In this document: positions 1 through 9,484 of the stretch, piece by piece
How the letters are laid out: every line of letters begins with the position of its first letter
Position numbering within the stretch: the first letter of the stretch is position 1
Assembly: GCA_947448525.1 (NCBI GenBank)
Contig: CANFNV010000005.1
Location: 62,001-126,000, forward strand
DNA: 64,000 bases
Direction: 5' to 3'
Source of the DNA: Flavobacteriaceae bacterium
GTDB lineage: Bacteria > Bacteroidota > Bacteroidia > Flavobacteriales > Flavobacteriaceae
Translations under genes and position numbers: made by a program
The notes under the pieces: generated by a model
Databases searched by the model: none
What the model was told of the DNA's origin: nothing
Seen by the model: the letters and a program-made list of their open reading frames with translations, nothing else

Positions 1-735
1 GGCGTAAAATCACTTTATGGAAATGTGGAACCTGATGTTTTAGAAAGTGGTTTGCATATGGTGAATCCGCTATTGGATATTACCGTTTTTGATATTCAAA
101 CACAAAATTACACCATGTCGGCCATCCACGGCGAAGGAGCACAAGAAGGAGATGATGCCATTCGAGTATTATCCAACGACGGTTTGGAAGTAGTAATTGA
201 TTTAACAGTTCTTTACCGAATTGTACCGCAAGACGCGCCAAAAATTCTGAAAGGAATTGGCGAAAATTATACGGATAAAATAGTGCGTCCCGTAACGCGT
301 ACACGTATTCGTGACAATGCTGTTTATTATGATGCAGTAGCTTTATATTCTACCAAAAGAAACGAATTCCAACAAAGAATTTTCAAAACAATTGAAGTCG
401 ATTTCAAAAAAAGAGGCTTGGTTTTAGAGCAACTTTTAATCCGAAACATCAACCTTCCGGCGTCTGTAAAAGCTACTATTGAAAGTAAAATCAATGCTGA
501 ACAAGATGCGCAAAAAATGACTTTCGTTTTACAAAAAGAAAAACAAGAAGCCGAACGTAAACGAGTAGAAGCCCAAGGTATTGCCGATTATCAAAGAATT
601 ATTTCAACGGGTTTAACCGATAAACAATTGCAATACGAACAAATTAAAGCTCAAAAAGAAATTGCCACTTCCAATAATGCTAAGATTATTTTTATGGGCA
701 AAGGAAGCGCACCCGTAATTTTGTCTGATAAATAG
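1..735 (+). CDS. Prohibitin-family SPFH/Band 7 protein, 5' truncated by window edge
   Basis: The reading frame is open from base 1 (G-V-K-S-L-Y-G...), so the true start and the usual N-terminal membrane anchor lie outside the window; the GTG at 25 is internal. The visible 244 codons hold a Band 7 domain followed by a charged helical stretch rich in Lys, Glu and Gln (about residues 165-225 of the visible part), as in prohibitins, ending in a short hydrophobic tail (AKIIFMGKGSAPVIL). SPFH proteins form membrane-bound oligomeric rings that scaffold proteases and other membrane proteins; the bacterial role is poorly defined. The next gene is an unrelated small acidic protein about 80 bases downstream. 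Confidence 0.85.
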   Translation, partial: GVKSLYGNVEPDVLESGLHMVNPLLDITVFDIQTQNYTMSAIHGEGAQEGDDAIRVLSNDGLEVVIDLTVLYRIVPQDAPKILKGIGENYTDKIVRPVTRTRIRDNAVYYDAVALYSTKRNEFQQRIFKTIEVDFKKRGLVLEQLLIRNINLPASVKATIESKINAEQDAQKMTFVLQKEKQEAERKRVEAQGIADYQRIISTGLTDKQLQYEQIKAQKEIATSNNAKIIFMGKGSAPVILSDK

Positions 736-815
736 TTTTTTTAAAAGTTTATTCGGTAATTTGTTTTTTAGTTTGTTCAAATAATCAAATTGATAAATAA
801 CCAAATCAATACAAC

Positions 816-1043
816 ATGCAACTACCAAAATTTGTTTTAGCCGACAACTCCGATTTTCCTGATGATATATTTGTAATTCACCTTGATTTTCCTCGTTTTA
901 TTATCAATCTAAAAGATGATGAAGTCGAATTTCTTGAAGACCTAGAAGGAGAAGACGAAACCGAATTAGAATCGGAAATGGAACATTTAATCACACTTGC
1001 CGGAGAATTCTACGACAAAGAAATGGAAGGTTACGAAGAGTAA
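816..1043 (+). CDS. Small acidic conserved hypothetical protein
   Basis: A 75-residue protein, strongly acidic in its C-terminal half (runs of Glu and Asp such as EDLEGEDETELESEMEH), with no signal peptide, membrane segment or Cys pairs. I do not recognise a functional domain, although proteins of this shape occur beside the same genes in other flavobacteria. It follows the prohibitin-like gene in the same direction and ends four bases from the convergent meaB-like gene. Codon use and a plausible ATG preceded by an A-rich leader support it being real. A soluble cytoplasmic protein is all that can be inferred. Confidence 0.65.
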   Translation: MQLPKFVLADNSDFPDDIFVIHLDFPRFIINLKDDEVEFLEDLEGEDETELESEMEHLITLAGEFYDKEMEGYEE

Positions 1044-1047
1044 CGAA

Positions 1048-2130
1048 CTATTTAAAATACTTTTCCAACAAAATAATAGCTGCCGCAAATGGTGAAATTT
1101 CATCATTTTGCACGGCTTTTTTGTTTATTTCCATTAATTTAATAATTTCAGGATGACTATAAAAATTCGATTTCAATTGCTCATTAATCGTTTCTATCAT
1201 CCAAAATTGGTTCTGATCTTTTCGTTTGGATTCAAAATACTGATTGTCTTTGACCAATTCCAAATAAGCTGAAATCGTATTCCAAACTTCTGGAATTCCT
1301 TCTTTAGTATAGGAACTGCAAGTAGCCGCAGTAGGAGTCCAACCCGATTTTTTTGCCGGAAATAAATGTAACGCTCTTTTGAATTCGGTTTTTGCTAATT
1401 TCGCTTTATTGATGTTATCGCCATCAGCTTTGTTAATCACAATAGCATCAGCCATTTCCATGATGCCTCTTTTAATGCCCTGCAATTCATCTCCAGCTCC
1501 CGAAATTTTCAATAACAAAAAGAAATCCACCATGCTGTGCACCGCAGTTTCGCTTTGACCCACACCCACCGTTTCAATAATAATCGTATCAAAACCGGCA
1601 GCTTCACATAAAATAATGGTTTCCCGAGTTTTTCGTGCCACACCACCAAGGGTTTCTCCCGAAGCACTCGGACGAATAAAAGCATTTTGATCTTTGACTA
1701 ATTCCTCCATTCGGGTTTTATCCCCCAAAATACTGCCGTGAGAAATGGTACTACTTGGGTCAACGGCCAATACTGCTACTTTCTTTCCTAAATCGGTTAA
1801 ATGTGTTCCAAAAGTTTCAATAAACGTACTTTTTCCAACACCAGGAACACCAGTAATTCCTATACGAATTGATTTATTAGCATGTGGCAAACACGCTTGT
1901 ATAATAGTATTAGCTTTCTCTAAATGTTCGGTATTGGTGCTTTCCACCAAAGTAATAGCACGACTTAAAGCAGTTTTATCTCCATTCAAAATTTTTGCAA
2001 TTAATTCTTCTACCGAAGGTTGTTTTCTTCGGAATTGCTGAATTTGACTTGCCACAACACTACTTAACGTTTTAGGTTGTTCTACGCCAAGAATTTCTGA
2101 AAGTGCCGATTTTTTTATACTTTTACTCAA
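1048..2130 (-). CDS. meaB: MeaB/ArgK-type GTPase, methylmalonyl-CoA mutase chaperone
   Basis: A 360-residue G3E-family P-loop GTPase. The Walker A motif GVPGVGKST lies near residues 94-102, the switch region carries the D-P-S-S-T-I-S-H-G-S-I-L-G-D-K-T-R-M signature, and NKADGDN gives the base-recognition NKxD motif. This combination is diagnostic of MeaB, which protects and reactivates adenosylcobalamin-dependent methylmalonyl-CoA mutase by controlling cofactor loading and ejection. The mutase subunits are not in this window, so the pairing is inferred from the family. The gene is convergent with the small acidic gene and divergent from the FAD oxidase gene across about 45 bases. Confidence 0.92.
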   Translation of the reverse strand: MSKSIKKSALSEILGVEQPKTLSSVVASQIQQFRRKQPSVEELIAKILNGDKTALSRAITLVESTNTEHLEKANTIIQACLPHANKSIRIGITGVPGVGKSTFIETFGTHLTDLGKKVAVLAVDPSSTISHGSILGDKTRMEELVKDQNAFIRPSASGETLGGVARKTRETIILCEAAGFDTIIIETVGVGQSETAVHSMVDFFLLLKISGAGDELQGIKRGIMEMADAIVINKADGDNINKAKLAKTEFKRALHLFPAKKSGWTPTAATCSSYTKEGIPEVWNTISAYLELVKDNQYFESKRKDQNQFWMIETINEQLKSNFYSHPEIIKLMEINKKAVQNDEISPFAAAIILLEKYFK

Positions 2131-2175
2131 TCGAATTGCTTTTTGTAAAAGTAATAAATTTTAAACAATAATAAA

Positions 2176-3582
2176 ATGGTTTTATCATCCAAAATACTAT
2201 TGGCACTAAAAAATATTGTAGGAGAATCTTATATTTTCACAGACCAAGAAACTCGTAATCACTATGGTCACGACGAAACTGAAGATTATGTTTTTCCACC
2301 AAGTGTTGTAGTAAAACCAGCCAACGCTCATGAGATATCTGAAATTCTAAAAGTAGCCAACGAATATAAAATTCCAACCACACCCATTGGAGCCAGAACG
2401 GGTTTGAGTGGTGGCGCTTTGTCCATATATCAAGGTATCGGATTGTCGATGGAACGTCTCAATAAAATTATAGAAATCGACGAACAAAACCTGCAAGTTA
2501 TTGCTGAACCAGCAGTAATCACTCAAGTATTGCGCCAAGCCGTTGCCGAAAAGGGATTGTTTTATCCAGTAGATCCGAGCAGTCAAGGAAGTTGTTGGAT
2601 AGGAGGTAACGTAGCCGAAAATTCTGGTGGTGCACGTGCCGTAAAATATGGTGTTACCAAGGATTATGTTCTCAATTTAGAAGTGGTATTGCCTAATGGT
2701 GAAATCATATGGACGGGCGCAAATACGTTAAAAAATTCCACAGGATACAATCTAACGCAGTTAATGGTAGGAAGCGAAGGAACGCTAGGCGTTATTACCA
2801 AAATTGTATTAAAGCTGCTCCCTCAAAATTCGCATAATGTATTGATGTTGGTTCCTTTTTTTCAATCTAGCCAAGCGTGTGAAGCCGTTTCTGCTATTTT
2901 TAGAGCCGGAATCGTGCCAAGTGCTTTAGAGTTTATGGAACGCGATGCCATTGATTGGACATTGAAATACAATGACAACATCAATATAAAGGTATCCGAC
3001 CCAGTTCAAGCCCATTTGCTGATTGAAGTCGATGGCAATTACCCTGAAATATTAATGCTCGAAGCCGAAAAAATATTAGGAGTTGTAGAGCAGTTTGAAA
3101 TTGACGAGGTTTTATTTGCCGATACTGAAGACCAAAAAAATGCGTTGTGGAAAATGCGTCGCTCGGTAGCCGAAGCCGTAAAATCGAATTCTATTTATAA
3201 AGAAGAAGATACCGTAGTACCAAGATATGTGCTGCCCGAATTATTGATAGGAATTAAAAAAATAGGAACTAAGTACGGATTTCAATCGGTTTGTTACGGG
3301 CATGCAGGCGATGGAAACTTACATGTAAACATCATAAAAGGCGACTTGTCTGACGAAAATTGGTATACCGAAGTACCTAAAGGAATTCGCGAAATATTTA
3401 AATTAACCGTTGCCTTAAAAGGAACACTTTCAGGCGAACACGGCATTGGTTTTGTGCAAAAAAACTTTATGCCTATTGCTTTTCCCAAAGTGCATCTCGA
3501 ACTTATGGAACGTATTAAATATGTTTTTGACCCTAATAATATTCTAAATCCTGGAAAGATATTTCCTGATGAAAATAACTAA
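2176..3582 (+). CDS. GlcD-type FAD-linked oxidase (2-hydroxyacid dehydrogenase)
   Basis: A 468-residue flavoprotein of the vanillyl-alcohol-oxidase superfamily. The PCMH-type FAD domain is in the N-terminal half, with PIGARTGLSGGAL, GGNVAENSGGAR and GSEGTLGVIT; the C-terminal FAD-oxidase domain has the H-A-G-D-G-N-L-H metal-binding motif and a terminal SGEHGIG segment. Close relatives are GlcD of glycolate oxidase and the D-lactate or D-2-hydroxyglutarate dehydrogenases, which oxidise a 2-hydroxyacid and pass electrons to quinones or a partner. No GlcE/GlcF subunits are adjacent, so a single-subunit enzyme is likely and the substrate is not determined by sequence. It is divergent from meaB. 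Confidence 0.88.
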   Translation: MVLSSKILLALKNIVGESYIFTDQETRNHYGHDETEDYVFPPSVVVKPANAHEISEILKVANEYKIPTTPIGARTGLSGGALSIYQGIGLSMERLNKIIEIDEQNLQVIAEPAVITQVLRQAVAEKGLFYPVDPSSQGSCWIGGNVAENSGGARAVKYGVTKDYVLNLEVVLPNGEIIWTGANTLKNSTGYNLTQLMVGSEGTLGVITKIVLKLLPQNSHNVLMLVPFFQSSQACEAVSAIFRAGIVPSALEFMERDAIDWTLKYNDNINIKVSDPVQAHLLIEVDGNYPEILMLEAEKILGVVEQFEIDEVLFADTEDQKNALWKMRRSVAEAVKSNSIYKEEDTVVPRYVLPELLIGIKKIGTKYGFQSVCYGHAGDGNLHVNIIKGDLSDENWYTEVPKGIREIFKLTVALKGTLSGEHGIGFVQKNFMPIAFPKVHLELMERIKYVFDPNNILNPGKIFPDENN

Positions 3583-3629
3583 AAATAAAGCACTAAAATA
3601 ATAATTTTTGTGCCTTTAAATTTAAAAAA

Positions 3630-3740
3630 TCAATCTCTTTTAGGAGTATTTTTCTTAACTCTTTTTTCTTCTTTTTTCTCTTTAGCCGTTTTAAGAGGTT
3701 CTTTTTTAACGGATTTCTTTGCGTCTTGACTTTTTGCCAT
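3630..3740 (-). CDS. 36-residue Lys/Glu-rich micro-protein
   Basis: An ATG on the minus strand at 3740-3738 opens a 36-residue frame ending in TGA at 3632-3630. The product starts MAKSQDAKKSVKKEPLKTAK, continues with alternating Lys and Glu and ends NTPKRD; it has about 15 lysines and no hydrophobic core. It occupies the only gap between the FAD oxidase and nadC genes. Small MAKS-type Lys-rich proteins of this kind are, from memory, recurrent in flavobacteria, but I cannot name a function. It is probably intrinsically disordered and could bind nucleic acid. Reality is supported by the clean start-to-stop frame and biased composition; this is moderate confidence only. Confidence 0.55.
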   Translation of the reverse strand: MAKSQDAKKSVKKEPLKTAKEKKEEKRVKKNTPKRD

Positions 3741-3869
3741 GATTTTGGTTTTTTAAAATTCCTACTAGGTAAATGTAATAAATATTATTTAAGTTTTTAT
3801 TTTAATTTCAAATTTATATCCTATCACAAATCAACATTTTTAAGTATTTTAGCAGTTCAAATATTGAAT

Positions 3870-4727
3870 ATGATTTCAGAAGCACAATTTCAAAACGAAC
3901 TCCAATTAATTATACAAAACGCCATCAGAGAAGATGTTGGCGATGGCGATCATTCTTCATTAGCCTGCATTCCTTTAACTGCGCAAGGAAAAGCAAAATT
4001 GTTGGTAAAAGATAACGGAATTATTGCAGGAGTGGCATTTGCTAAAATGATTTTCCAGTATGTGGATGCTGATTTGAAAATGGAAACGTTTATGGAAGAT
4101 GGTTCGGTTGTAAAACATGGCGATGTAGTTTTTCACGTTTCCGGAAGTTCCCAATCTATTCTAAGAGCCGAACGTTTGGTGTTGAATTCGTTGCAAAGAA
4201 TGAGTGCCATAGCAACTAAAACCAAGCAATATGTTGATTTATTAGAAGGAACAGAAACTAAAGTGCTCGATACTAGAAAAACAACTCCAGGTTTTCGTGC
4301 TTGCGAAAAATGGGCAGTCAAAATTGGATGTGGCGAAAATCATCGTTTTGCCTTGTACGATATGATTATGCTAAAGGACAATCATATTGATTTTGCAGGT
4401 GGAATTACGAAAGCTATTACCAAAACTAAAGAGTATTTAAAAGCTAATAATAAAGAGTTAAAAATCATTGTTGAAGCTAGAAACCTTGATGAAATAAAAG
4501 AAATTATACAATCAGATGGTATTTATAGAATCTTGATTGATAATTTTAATTTTGACGATACTAAAACAGCTGTTGCTCTAATTGGTGATAAATGTTTGAC
4601 AGAATCGTCCGGAAATATCAATGAAAATACTATTCGACAATATGCAGAATGTGGTGTGAATTATATTTCCTCTGGAGCATTAACGCATTCGGTTTACAAC
4701 ATGGATTTGAGTTTAAAAGCCTTATAA
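3870..4727 (+). CDS. nadC: Nicotinate-nucleotide pyrophosphorylase (carboxylating)
   Basis: Quinolinate phosphoribosyltransferase converts quinolinate and PRPP to nicotinate mononucleotide, CO2 and pyrophosphate in de novo NAD synthesis. The N-terminal REDVGDGDHSS motif, the central LDTRKTTPG-FRACEKWAVK PRPP/quinolinate-binding segment and the LKDNHI segment are all present. The ATG at 3870 gives 285 residues, the family length; the frame is open further upstream to 3726, but that extension is low-complexity (Phe/Tyr/Lys), crosses the probable promoter of the micro-ORF, and is not part of NadC. nadA and nadB are not nearby. The next gene follows after 37 bases. Confidence 0.95.
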   Translation: MISEAQFQNELQLIIQNAIREDVGDGDHSSLACIPLTAQGKAKLLVKDNGIIAGVAFAKMIFQYVDADLKMETFMEDGSVVKHGDVVFHVSGSSQSILRAERLVLNSLQRMSAIATKTKQYVDLLEGTETKVLDTRKTTPGFRACEKWAVKIGCGENHRFALYDMIMLKDNHIDFAGGITKAITKTKEYLKANNKELKIIVEARNLDEIKEIIQSDGIYRILIDNFNFDDTKTAVALIGDKCLTESSGNINENTIRQYAECGVNYISSGALTHSVYNMDLSLKAL

Positions 4728-4764
4728 TTAAAAAAAAACTTAGTGTCTTTTTGGCATAAAAAAT

Positions 4765-5721
4765 ATGAGTATTGAAATTGAAAATAAATTAGATAAAATT
4801 CCAATTATCAAACAATTGGTTATTTTAAGCAAGTCGATAAAATTGCCTTGGCTGCATGGTTTGTCGTTATATGATTTGTTAGAATTGTATATTATTGGAA
4901 TCGTTGAAGGCGCCGTTTCCTATCGGGCTGCGGCAATTGCTTTCAGTTTTTTTATGGCATTATTTCCTTTTGCGTTATTTATTTTGAATTTGATTCCTTA
5001 TATTCCATTAAAAGGTTTTCAAGATGATTTTATGGTTTTTGTTCATCAAAGTTTACCACCAACAACATTTGATGCGGTTTCAAAAATTTTAAATGATATT
5101 TTGCACAACAGTCATTCTGGATTACTTTCTACTGGTTTTTTTATAGCCATTTTTCTAATGGCAAATGGAGTAAACGCTATTCTTGGTGGATTTGAAAATT
5201 CGCACCATGTTACTTTGAAAAGAAAATACATTAGTCAATATTTAATTGCTTTAGCTTTATCTATTGTTCTTTCTTTTATTTTGATAATAACTGTAGCAGC
5301 GATTGTAATATTTGAAGTATTCATTCAGAAAACTAAGATTCAAGACGTTTTATCAGAGAAAATTCCGCTCATTGAGATGGGAAGATATGCTTTTGTAATT
5401 GTGATGATTTTGATTACAACATCTATTTTGTTTAAGTTTGGAACTAAAGAAGAAAGAAAGCGTTCATTGATATCAATTGGTTCTGTATTTACTACAGTAT
5501 TGACAATAATAACATCCTATTTCTTTGGGATTTGGGTAGTAAAGTTTTCTAAATACAATGAATTATATGGCTCGATAGGTACTTTATTAATTGTAATGTT
5601 TTTTATTTGGATTAACAGCATGATATTGCTTTTAGGATTTGAATTGAATGCCACTATTAATCGTTTGCGAATACAAGAACAAAATAATAATGATATAAAT
5701 AGGCCGATATATGAATTATAA
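4765..5721 (+). CDS. YihY/BrkB-family inner-membrane protein
   Basis: A 318-residue integral membrane protein with about six hydrophobic segments. The N-terminal segment YRAAAIAFSFFMALFPFAL is the hallmark of the YihY/virulence factor BrkB family, once misnamed RNase BN. Members are polytopic inner-membrane proteins of uncertain function; envelope transport has been suggested. The 3' end overlaps the start of the DUF2147 gene by 11 bases, so the two are probably co-translated. A promoter-like phrase ACTTAGTGTCTTTTTGGC sits just upstream (4738-4755). Confidence 0.85.
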   Translation: MSIEIENKLDKIPIIKQLVILSKSIKLPWLHGLSLYDLLELYIIGIVEGAVSYRAAAIAFSFFMALFPFALFILNLIPYIPLKGFQDDFMVFVHQSLPPTTFDAVSKILNDILHNSHSGLLSTGFFIAIFLMANGVNAILGGFENSHHVTLKRKYISQYLIALALSIVLSFILIITVAAIVIFEVFIQKTKIQDVLSEKIPLIEMGRYAFVIVMILITTSILFKFGTKEERKRSLISIGSVFTTVLTIITSYFFGIWVVKFSKYNELYGSIGTLLIVMFFIWINSMILLLGFELNATINRLRIQEQNNNDINRPIYEL

Positions 5722-6142
5722 AAAATTACTCGTAGTTCTAATTGTATCAATCACCCAGTTTTCTTTTTCACAATCTGTTATCGGAAAATGGAAAACAGTA
5801 GATGATGAAACCGGAAAAGAAAATGGAATTGTAGGAATTTATGAGATTAATGGAAAAATTTATGGTAGAATTATTAATATATTAAAAACTGAAAATCGTT
5901 TTAAAAAATGTAAATTATGTCAGGGTTCCGATAAAGACAAACCAATTATGGGCTTGACTTTTATCAAAGGATTAACCAAAGATGGTAATGAATATAACGG
6001 AGGAAAAATTTTAGATCCAAAAAACGGAAAACTTTACAATTGTTATATTAATCTCATAGGTAATGATACTTTAAAAGTGCGGGGATATATTGGAATTTCA
6101 CTTTTTGGACGCACACAATATTGGTGCCGCGTTATCGATTAG
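5711..6142 (+). CDS. Secreted DUF2147 domain protein
   Basis: A 143-residue protein with an N-terminal signal peptide (MNYKKLLVVLIVSITQFSFS followed by Q), then a DUF2147 domain starting VIGKWKTVDDETGKENGIV and ending in RTQYWCRV. Two pairs of cysteines are present: C-K-L-C in mid-protein and one each near residues 110 and 139, consistent with an exported protein. DUF2147 is a lipocalin-like beta-barrel fold in solved members, with no known enzymatic role. The start codon lies inside the end of the YihY gene (11-base overlap), indicating translational coupling. Confidence 0.82.
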   Translation: MNYKKLLVVLIVSITQFSFSQSVIGKWKTVDDETGKENGIVGIYEINGKIYGRIINILKTENRFKKCKLCQGSDKDKPIMGLTFIKGLTKDGNEYNGGKILDPKNGKLYNCYINLIGNDTLKVRGYIGISLFGRTQYWCRVID

Positions 6143-6194
6143 TTCGTTTTTTGCTCCTTCATCTATATTCAATTCTCTTAATTATTAAAAATAA

Positions 6195-8642
6195 ATGTAT
6201 TTTATTGAAGTAATTTTACCGCTTTCATTACCCAAAACGTTCACCTACAGTGTTTCTGAAGCTGAGTTTAATTATATTAAATCTGGAATGCGAGTTGCTG
6301 TGCCATTTGGTAAAAGTAAAATATACACGGGTTTGGTTTTAAATTGTCATCAAAATCCACCAACACTATATGAAGCCAAAGAAATTCATCAAATTTTAGA
6401 TGAAAATCCTGTTGTAAATGAATTTCAATTACAACATTGGCAATGGATTGCATCTTATTATATGTGCGCTATTGGTGATGTTTTTCGAGGCGCTATGCCT
6501 TCAGCATTTATTTTAGAAAGTGAGACCATTATTTCTCAAAAGAAAGAGATTACTATTGAACAAACTAATTTATCCGATGATGAATTTTTGATTCTTGAAG
6601 CGTTGCAATATCAAAGTTCGTTGAAAGTTCAAGATGTTATGGCGATTCTGAATAAGAAAAATATTTTTCCGGTAGTTCAAAAATTACTCAAAAAAAATGT
6701 GCTTACGCTTCAAGAAGAACTTCAAGAAGAATACAAACCAAAATTGATTCGATTCATTCGTCTGCAGGATGAATATTCGTCAGATATAAGTTTGATGACT
6801 TTATTAGATTCTTTAAAAGGTGCAAAGCAAAAAGAATTACTAATGCATTATTTTCAATGGAATGCAAAAGAGAAAAAGCCAATTTCGGTAAAACAATTAA
6901 CCGAAATTTCTCAAGTTTCTTCCACAATAGTAAAAGCTTTAATTGATAAAAATATTTTTGAAGAGTATTACACACAAGAAGATAGGGTCAATTTTGATAA
7001 AAATAAAGTAGAAAGTAACTTAACTTTAAGTGAAGCGCAAAAAAAGGCTTTTATTGAAATAAAAGATAGTTTTGTGAATAAAGAAGTTTCGTTGCTTCAT
7101 GGAGTAACTTCCTCTGGAAAAACCGAAATCTATACTAAGTTAATTGAAGAATATATAGATCTAGGCAAACAAGTCTTGTATTTGTTACCCGAAATCGCAC
7201 TTACAACACAACTAGTTTCTCGTTTAACAGCCTATTTTGGAAATCAAGTGGCTGTTTTTCATTCAAAATATTCCAATAACGAACGAGTTGAAGTTTGGAA
7301 TCAAGTTTTAGAACGTTCTGAAAAAGCCAAAATTGTAATAGGAGCGAGGTCGTCGTTGTTTTTACCTTTCTCCAATTTGGGATTAATAATTATTGATGAA
7401 GAACACGAGCAGACGTTTAAGCAACAAGATCCTGCGCCAAGATATCATGCTCGTGATGCAGCGATTGTTTTGGCTCAATCTCAAAAAGCAAAAGTTTTGT
7501 TAGGTTCAGCAACGCCAAGTATTGAAACTTACTTTAATGCGCAATCTGGAAAATTTGGAATGATTTCTATATCAGAACGATTTGGAAAAGCACCTTTACC
7601 CGAAGTTGAATTGGTAGATTTGAAAGAAAATTATTTCAAAAAGCGAATGAACGGACATTTTAGTTTGACGTTAATAGAAGCAATTATCGAAGCTTTGACA
7701 TTAGGCGAACAGGTAATTTTATTTCAAAACCGACGCGGATTTTCCCCCATTTTAGAATGCATGACCTGTGGGCATGTTCCACAGTGCACTAGTTGCAATG
7801 TGAGTTTGACCTATCATAAATTTAAAAACCAATTGCGTTGTCATTATTGTGGTTATTCTATTGCAAAACCAGCCAATTGCCACGTTTGTTCTAGCGTAGA
7901 TATCTCTGCAAAAGGTTTTGGAACCGAACAAATTGAATTGGAATTAGCAGCGTTATTTCCAACCAAAAATATCAAACGAATGGATCAAGATACTACGCGT
8001 GGAAAGTATAGTTTTGAAAGATTAATTGATAGTTTTAAAAATAGAGAAATTGATATTTTGGTTGGCACCCAAATGCTTGCCAAAGGTTTGGATTTTGATA
8101 ACGTTTCTTTAGTAGGAATCATGAATGCTGACAATATGTTGTATCATCCTGACTTTAGAGCTTACGAACGCAGTTTTCAGATGATGACTCAGGTTTCAGG
8201 AAGAGCGGGTCGTTCTGATAAAATGGGTAAAGTAATTATTCAAACCTACAATGTTAATCATAATGTAATTCAGCAAGTTACAAATAATGAATATGAAGGG
8301 ATGTTTAATGAGCAACTGTACGAACGTAAAATTTATAAATACCCACCGTATTATCGTTTAATTAAATTAACATTAAAACATAAAGATTTTGACAAATTGA
8401 AAGAGGGGTCGGTTTGGCTATATCAAGTGATACAACAAAATCTAAAAATACCCGTTCTTGGTCCCGAAGAACCAGGGATTAATAGAATTCGTAATGAATA
8501 TATTAGAACAATTATGATTAAAATTCCTCAGGATTATTCTATTTTAAATACAAAAAAAACCATTCAGAAAATATTAAACAGTTTTGAAGTAATTCCGCAA
8601 TATAGAGCTATAAAAGTAACTGTAAACGTAGATTTTTATTAA
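6195..8642 (+). CDS. priA: Primosomal protein N' (replication restart helicase)
   Basis: PriA, 815 residues, recognises abandoned replication forks and reloads the replicative helicase. Visible parts: N-terminal 3'-DNA-binding domain (FIEVILPLSLPKTFTYSV), Walker A GVTSSGKTEIY near residue 303, DEEH box near residue 400, and a zinc-binding insertion with Cys pairs beginning C-M-T-C-G-H near residue 522 and ending C-H-V-C. Helicase motifs IV-VI follow (GTQMLAKGLDFDNVSLVGI). The stop overlaps the 3' end of the convergent LytTR regulator by four bases. No priB or dnaT is near, as expected outside enterobacteria. Confidence 0.96.
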   Translation: MYFIEVILPLSLPKTFTYSVSEAEFNYIKSGMRVAVPFGKSKIYTGLVLNCHQNPPTLYEAKEIHQILDENPVVNEFQLQHWQWIASYYMCAIGDVFRGAMPSAFILESETIISQKKEITIEQTNLSDDEFLILEALQYQSSLKVQDVMAILNKKNIFPVVQKLLKKNVLTLQEELQEEYKPKLIRFIRLQDEYSSDISLMTLLDSLKGAKQKELLMHYFQWNAKEKKPISVKQLTEISQVSSTIVKALIDKNIFEEYYTQEDRVNFDKNKVESNLTLSEAQKKAFIEIKDSFVNKEVSLLHGVTSSGKTEIYTKLIEEYIDLGKQVLYLLPEIALTTQLVSRLTAYFGNQVAVFHSKYSNNERVEVWNQVLERSEKAKIVIGARSSLFLPFSNLGLIIIDEEHEQTFKQQDPAPRYHARDAAIVLAQSQKAKVLLGSATPSIETYFNAQSGKFGMISISERFGKAPLPEVELVDLKENYFKKRMNGHFSLTLIEAIIEALTLGEQVILFQNRRGFSPILECMTCGHVPQCTSCNVSLTYHKFKNQLRCHYCGYSIAKPANCHVCSSVDISAKGFGTEQIELELAALFPTKNIKRMDQDTTRGKYSFERLIDSFKNREIDILVGTQMLAKGLDFDNVSLVGIMNADNMLYHPDFRAYERSFQMMTQVSGRAGRSDKMGKVIIQTYNVNHNVIQQVTNNEYEGMFNEQLYERKIYKYPPYYRLIKLTLKHKDFDKLKEGSVWLYQVIQQNLKIPVLGPEEPGINRIRNEYIRTIMIKIPQDYSILNTKKTIQKILNSFEVIPQYRAIKVTVNVDFY

Positions 8643-9334
8643 GAGATTGATAACGCTTTTATTAAATCTTCTTTTTTGTTTCGACTCAATGGAATTTTAG
8701 TTACGCCTATTTCTGCAAACTTACTATTGAAGCGTTCAACTTTGTCGATATTTATGATGTATGATTTATGAACTCTAATAAATCGTTCATTAGATAAGTC
8801 TTTTTCAAAAGATTTCATTGTAGAAAGCACAAGGTTAGTATCTTCTTCAGTAACTACTTTTACATAATCACCGTATGCCTCTATCCATTTAATTCTATTG
8901 GTATAAACTTTGAGTTTTTTTAAATTACTTTTAATGAATATGTGTTCTCCTTCTTCTTCTTGATTTTCACGTTTCAACATATGAGAATCAACTGCTCTCT
9001 TAACCGATGCATTAAAACGCTCTAATTGAATGGGTTTTTGCAGGTAGTCTGTAGCGTCATAATCAAATGCTCTTAAGGCATATTCTGCTTTAGAAGTAAT
9101 GAAAATAACTTGTGGTTTTACTTTTAAACCATCAATAAAATCAAACCCATTGATTACAGGCATTTCAATATCCAAGAAAATAAGATCAATATTGTGAACT
9201 ATCATGCAATTTTTTGCTTCAATTGCATTAGAAAAATCTCCCACTAAGTTTAGATTAGTATGATTGTTTACTAATTTTGTAATAACCATTCTCTGTAATG
9301 AACTGTCGTCAACTATTACGCAATTTAATTTCAT
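8639..9334 (-). CDS. LytTR-family response regulator
   Basis: A 231-residue two-domain regulator. The receiver domain has the acidic pocket D9/D10, phospho-acceptor D55 in LIFLDIEMP, Thr/Ser 80-81 and Lys100 in QKP. After a short linker, residues about 130-230 form a LytTR DNA-binding domain (IKWIEAYGDYVKVVTEE, RVHKSYIINI). Such regulators normally pair with a LytS/YehU-type histidine kinase, but none is adjacent, so this is an orphan regulator. The ATG lies about 30 bases downstream of an exact TATATTTG box on the minus strand. It converges with priA with a four-base overlap. Confidence 0.93.
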   Translation of the reverse strand: MKLNCVIVDDSSLQRMVITKLVNNHTNLNLVGDFSNAIEAKNCMIVHNIDLIFLDIEMPVINGFDFIDGLKVKPQVIFITSKAEYALRAFDYDATDYLQKPIQLERFNASVKRAVDSHMLKRENQEEEGEHIFIKSNLKKLKVYTNRIKWIEAYGDYVKVVTEEDTNLVLSTMKSFEKDLSNERFIRVHKSYIINIDKVERFNSKFAEIGVTKIPLSRNKKEDLIKALSIS

Positions 9335-9364
9335 GATTCAGCGGTATTAAAAATTGGGGGTGAC

Positions 9365-9372
9365 CAAATATA
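9365..9372 (-). promoter_or_regulatory. Bacteroidota -7 box for the LytTR gene
   Basis: Read on the minus strand the sequence is TATATTTG, an exact match to TAnnTTTG. It lies about 30 bases upstream of the LytTR ATG. No good TTG -33 element is seen at 17-19 bases. Confidence 0.5.
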
Positions 9373-9484
9373 CTACTTTTTTAAATAAAAATAACGTTTA
9401 TCGATTTTTTTTGCTTTTAAGCAGTATTTTTTTTGGTTTTAACAATTTTTAGTTGGATGTGGTTATTTAACTATTTTTTATTAT

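Noticed and set aside
3590..3613. Hairpin GCACTAAAAT/ATTTTTGTGC as a terminator between the FAD oxidase and the micro-ORF
   Set aside because: One mismatch and an AT-rich stem without a clean T tract on either strand; too weak to call.
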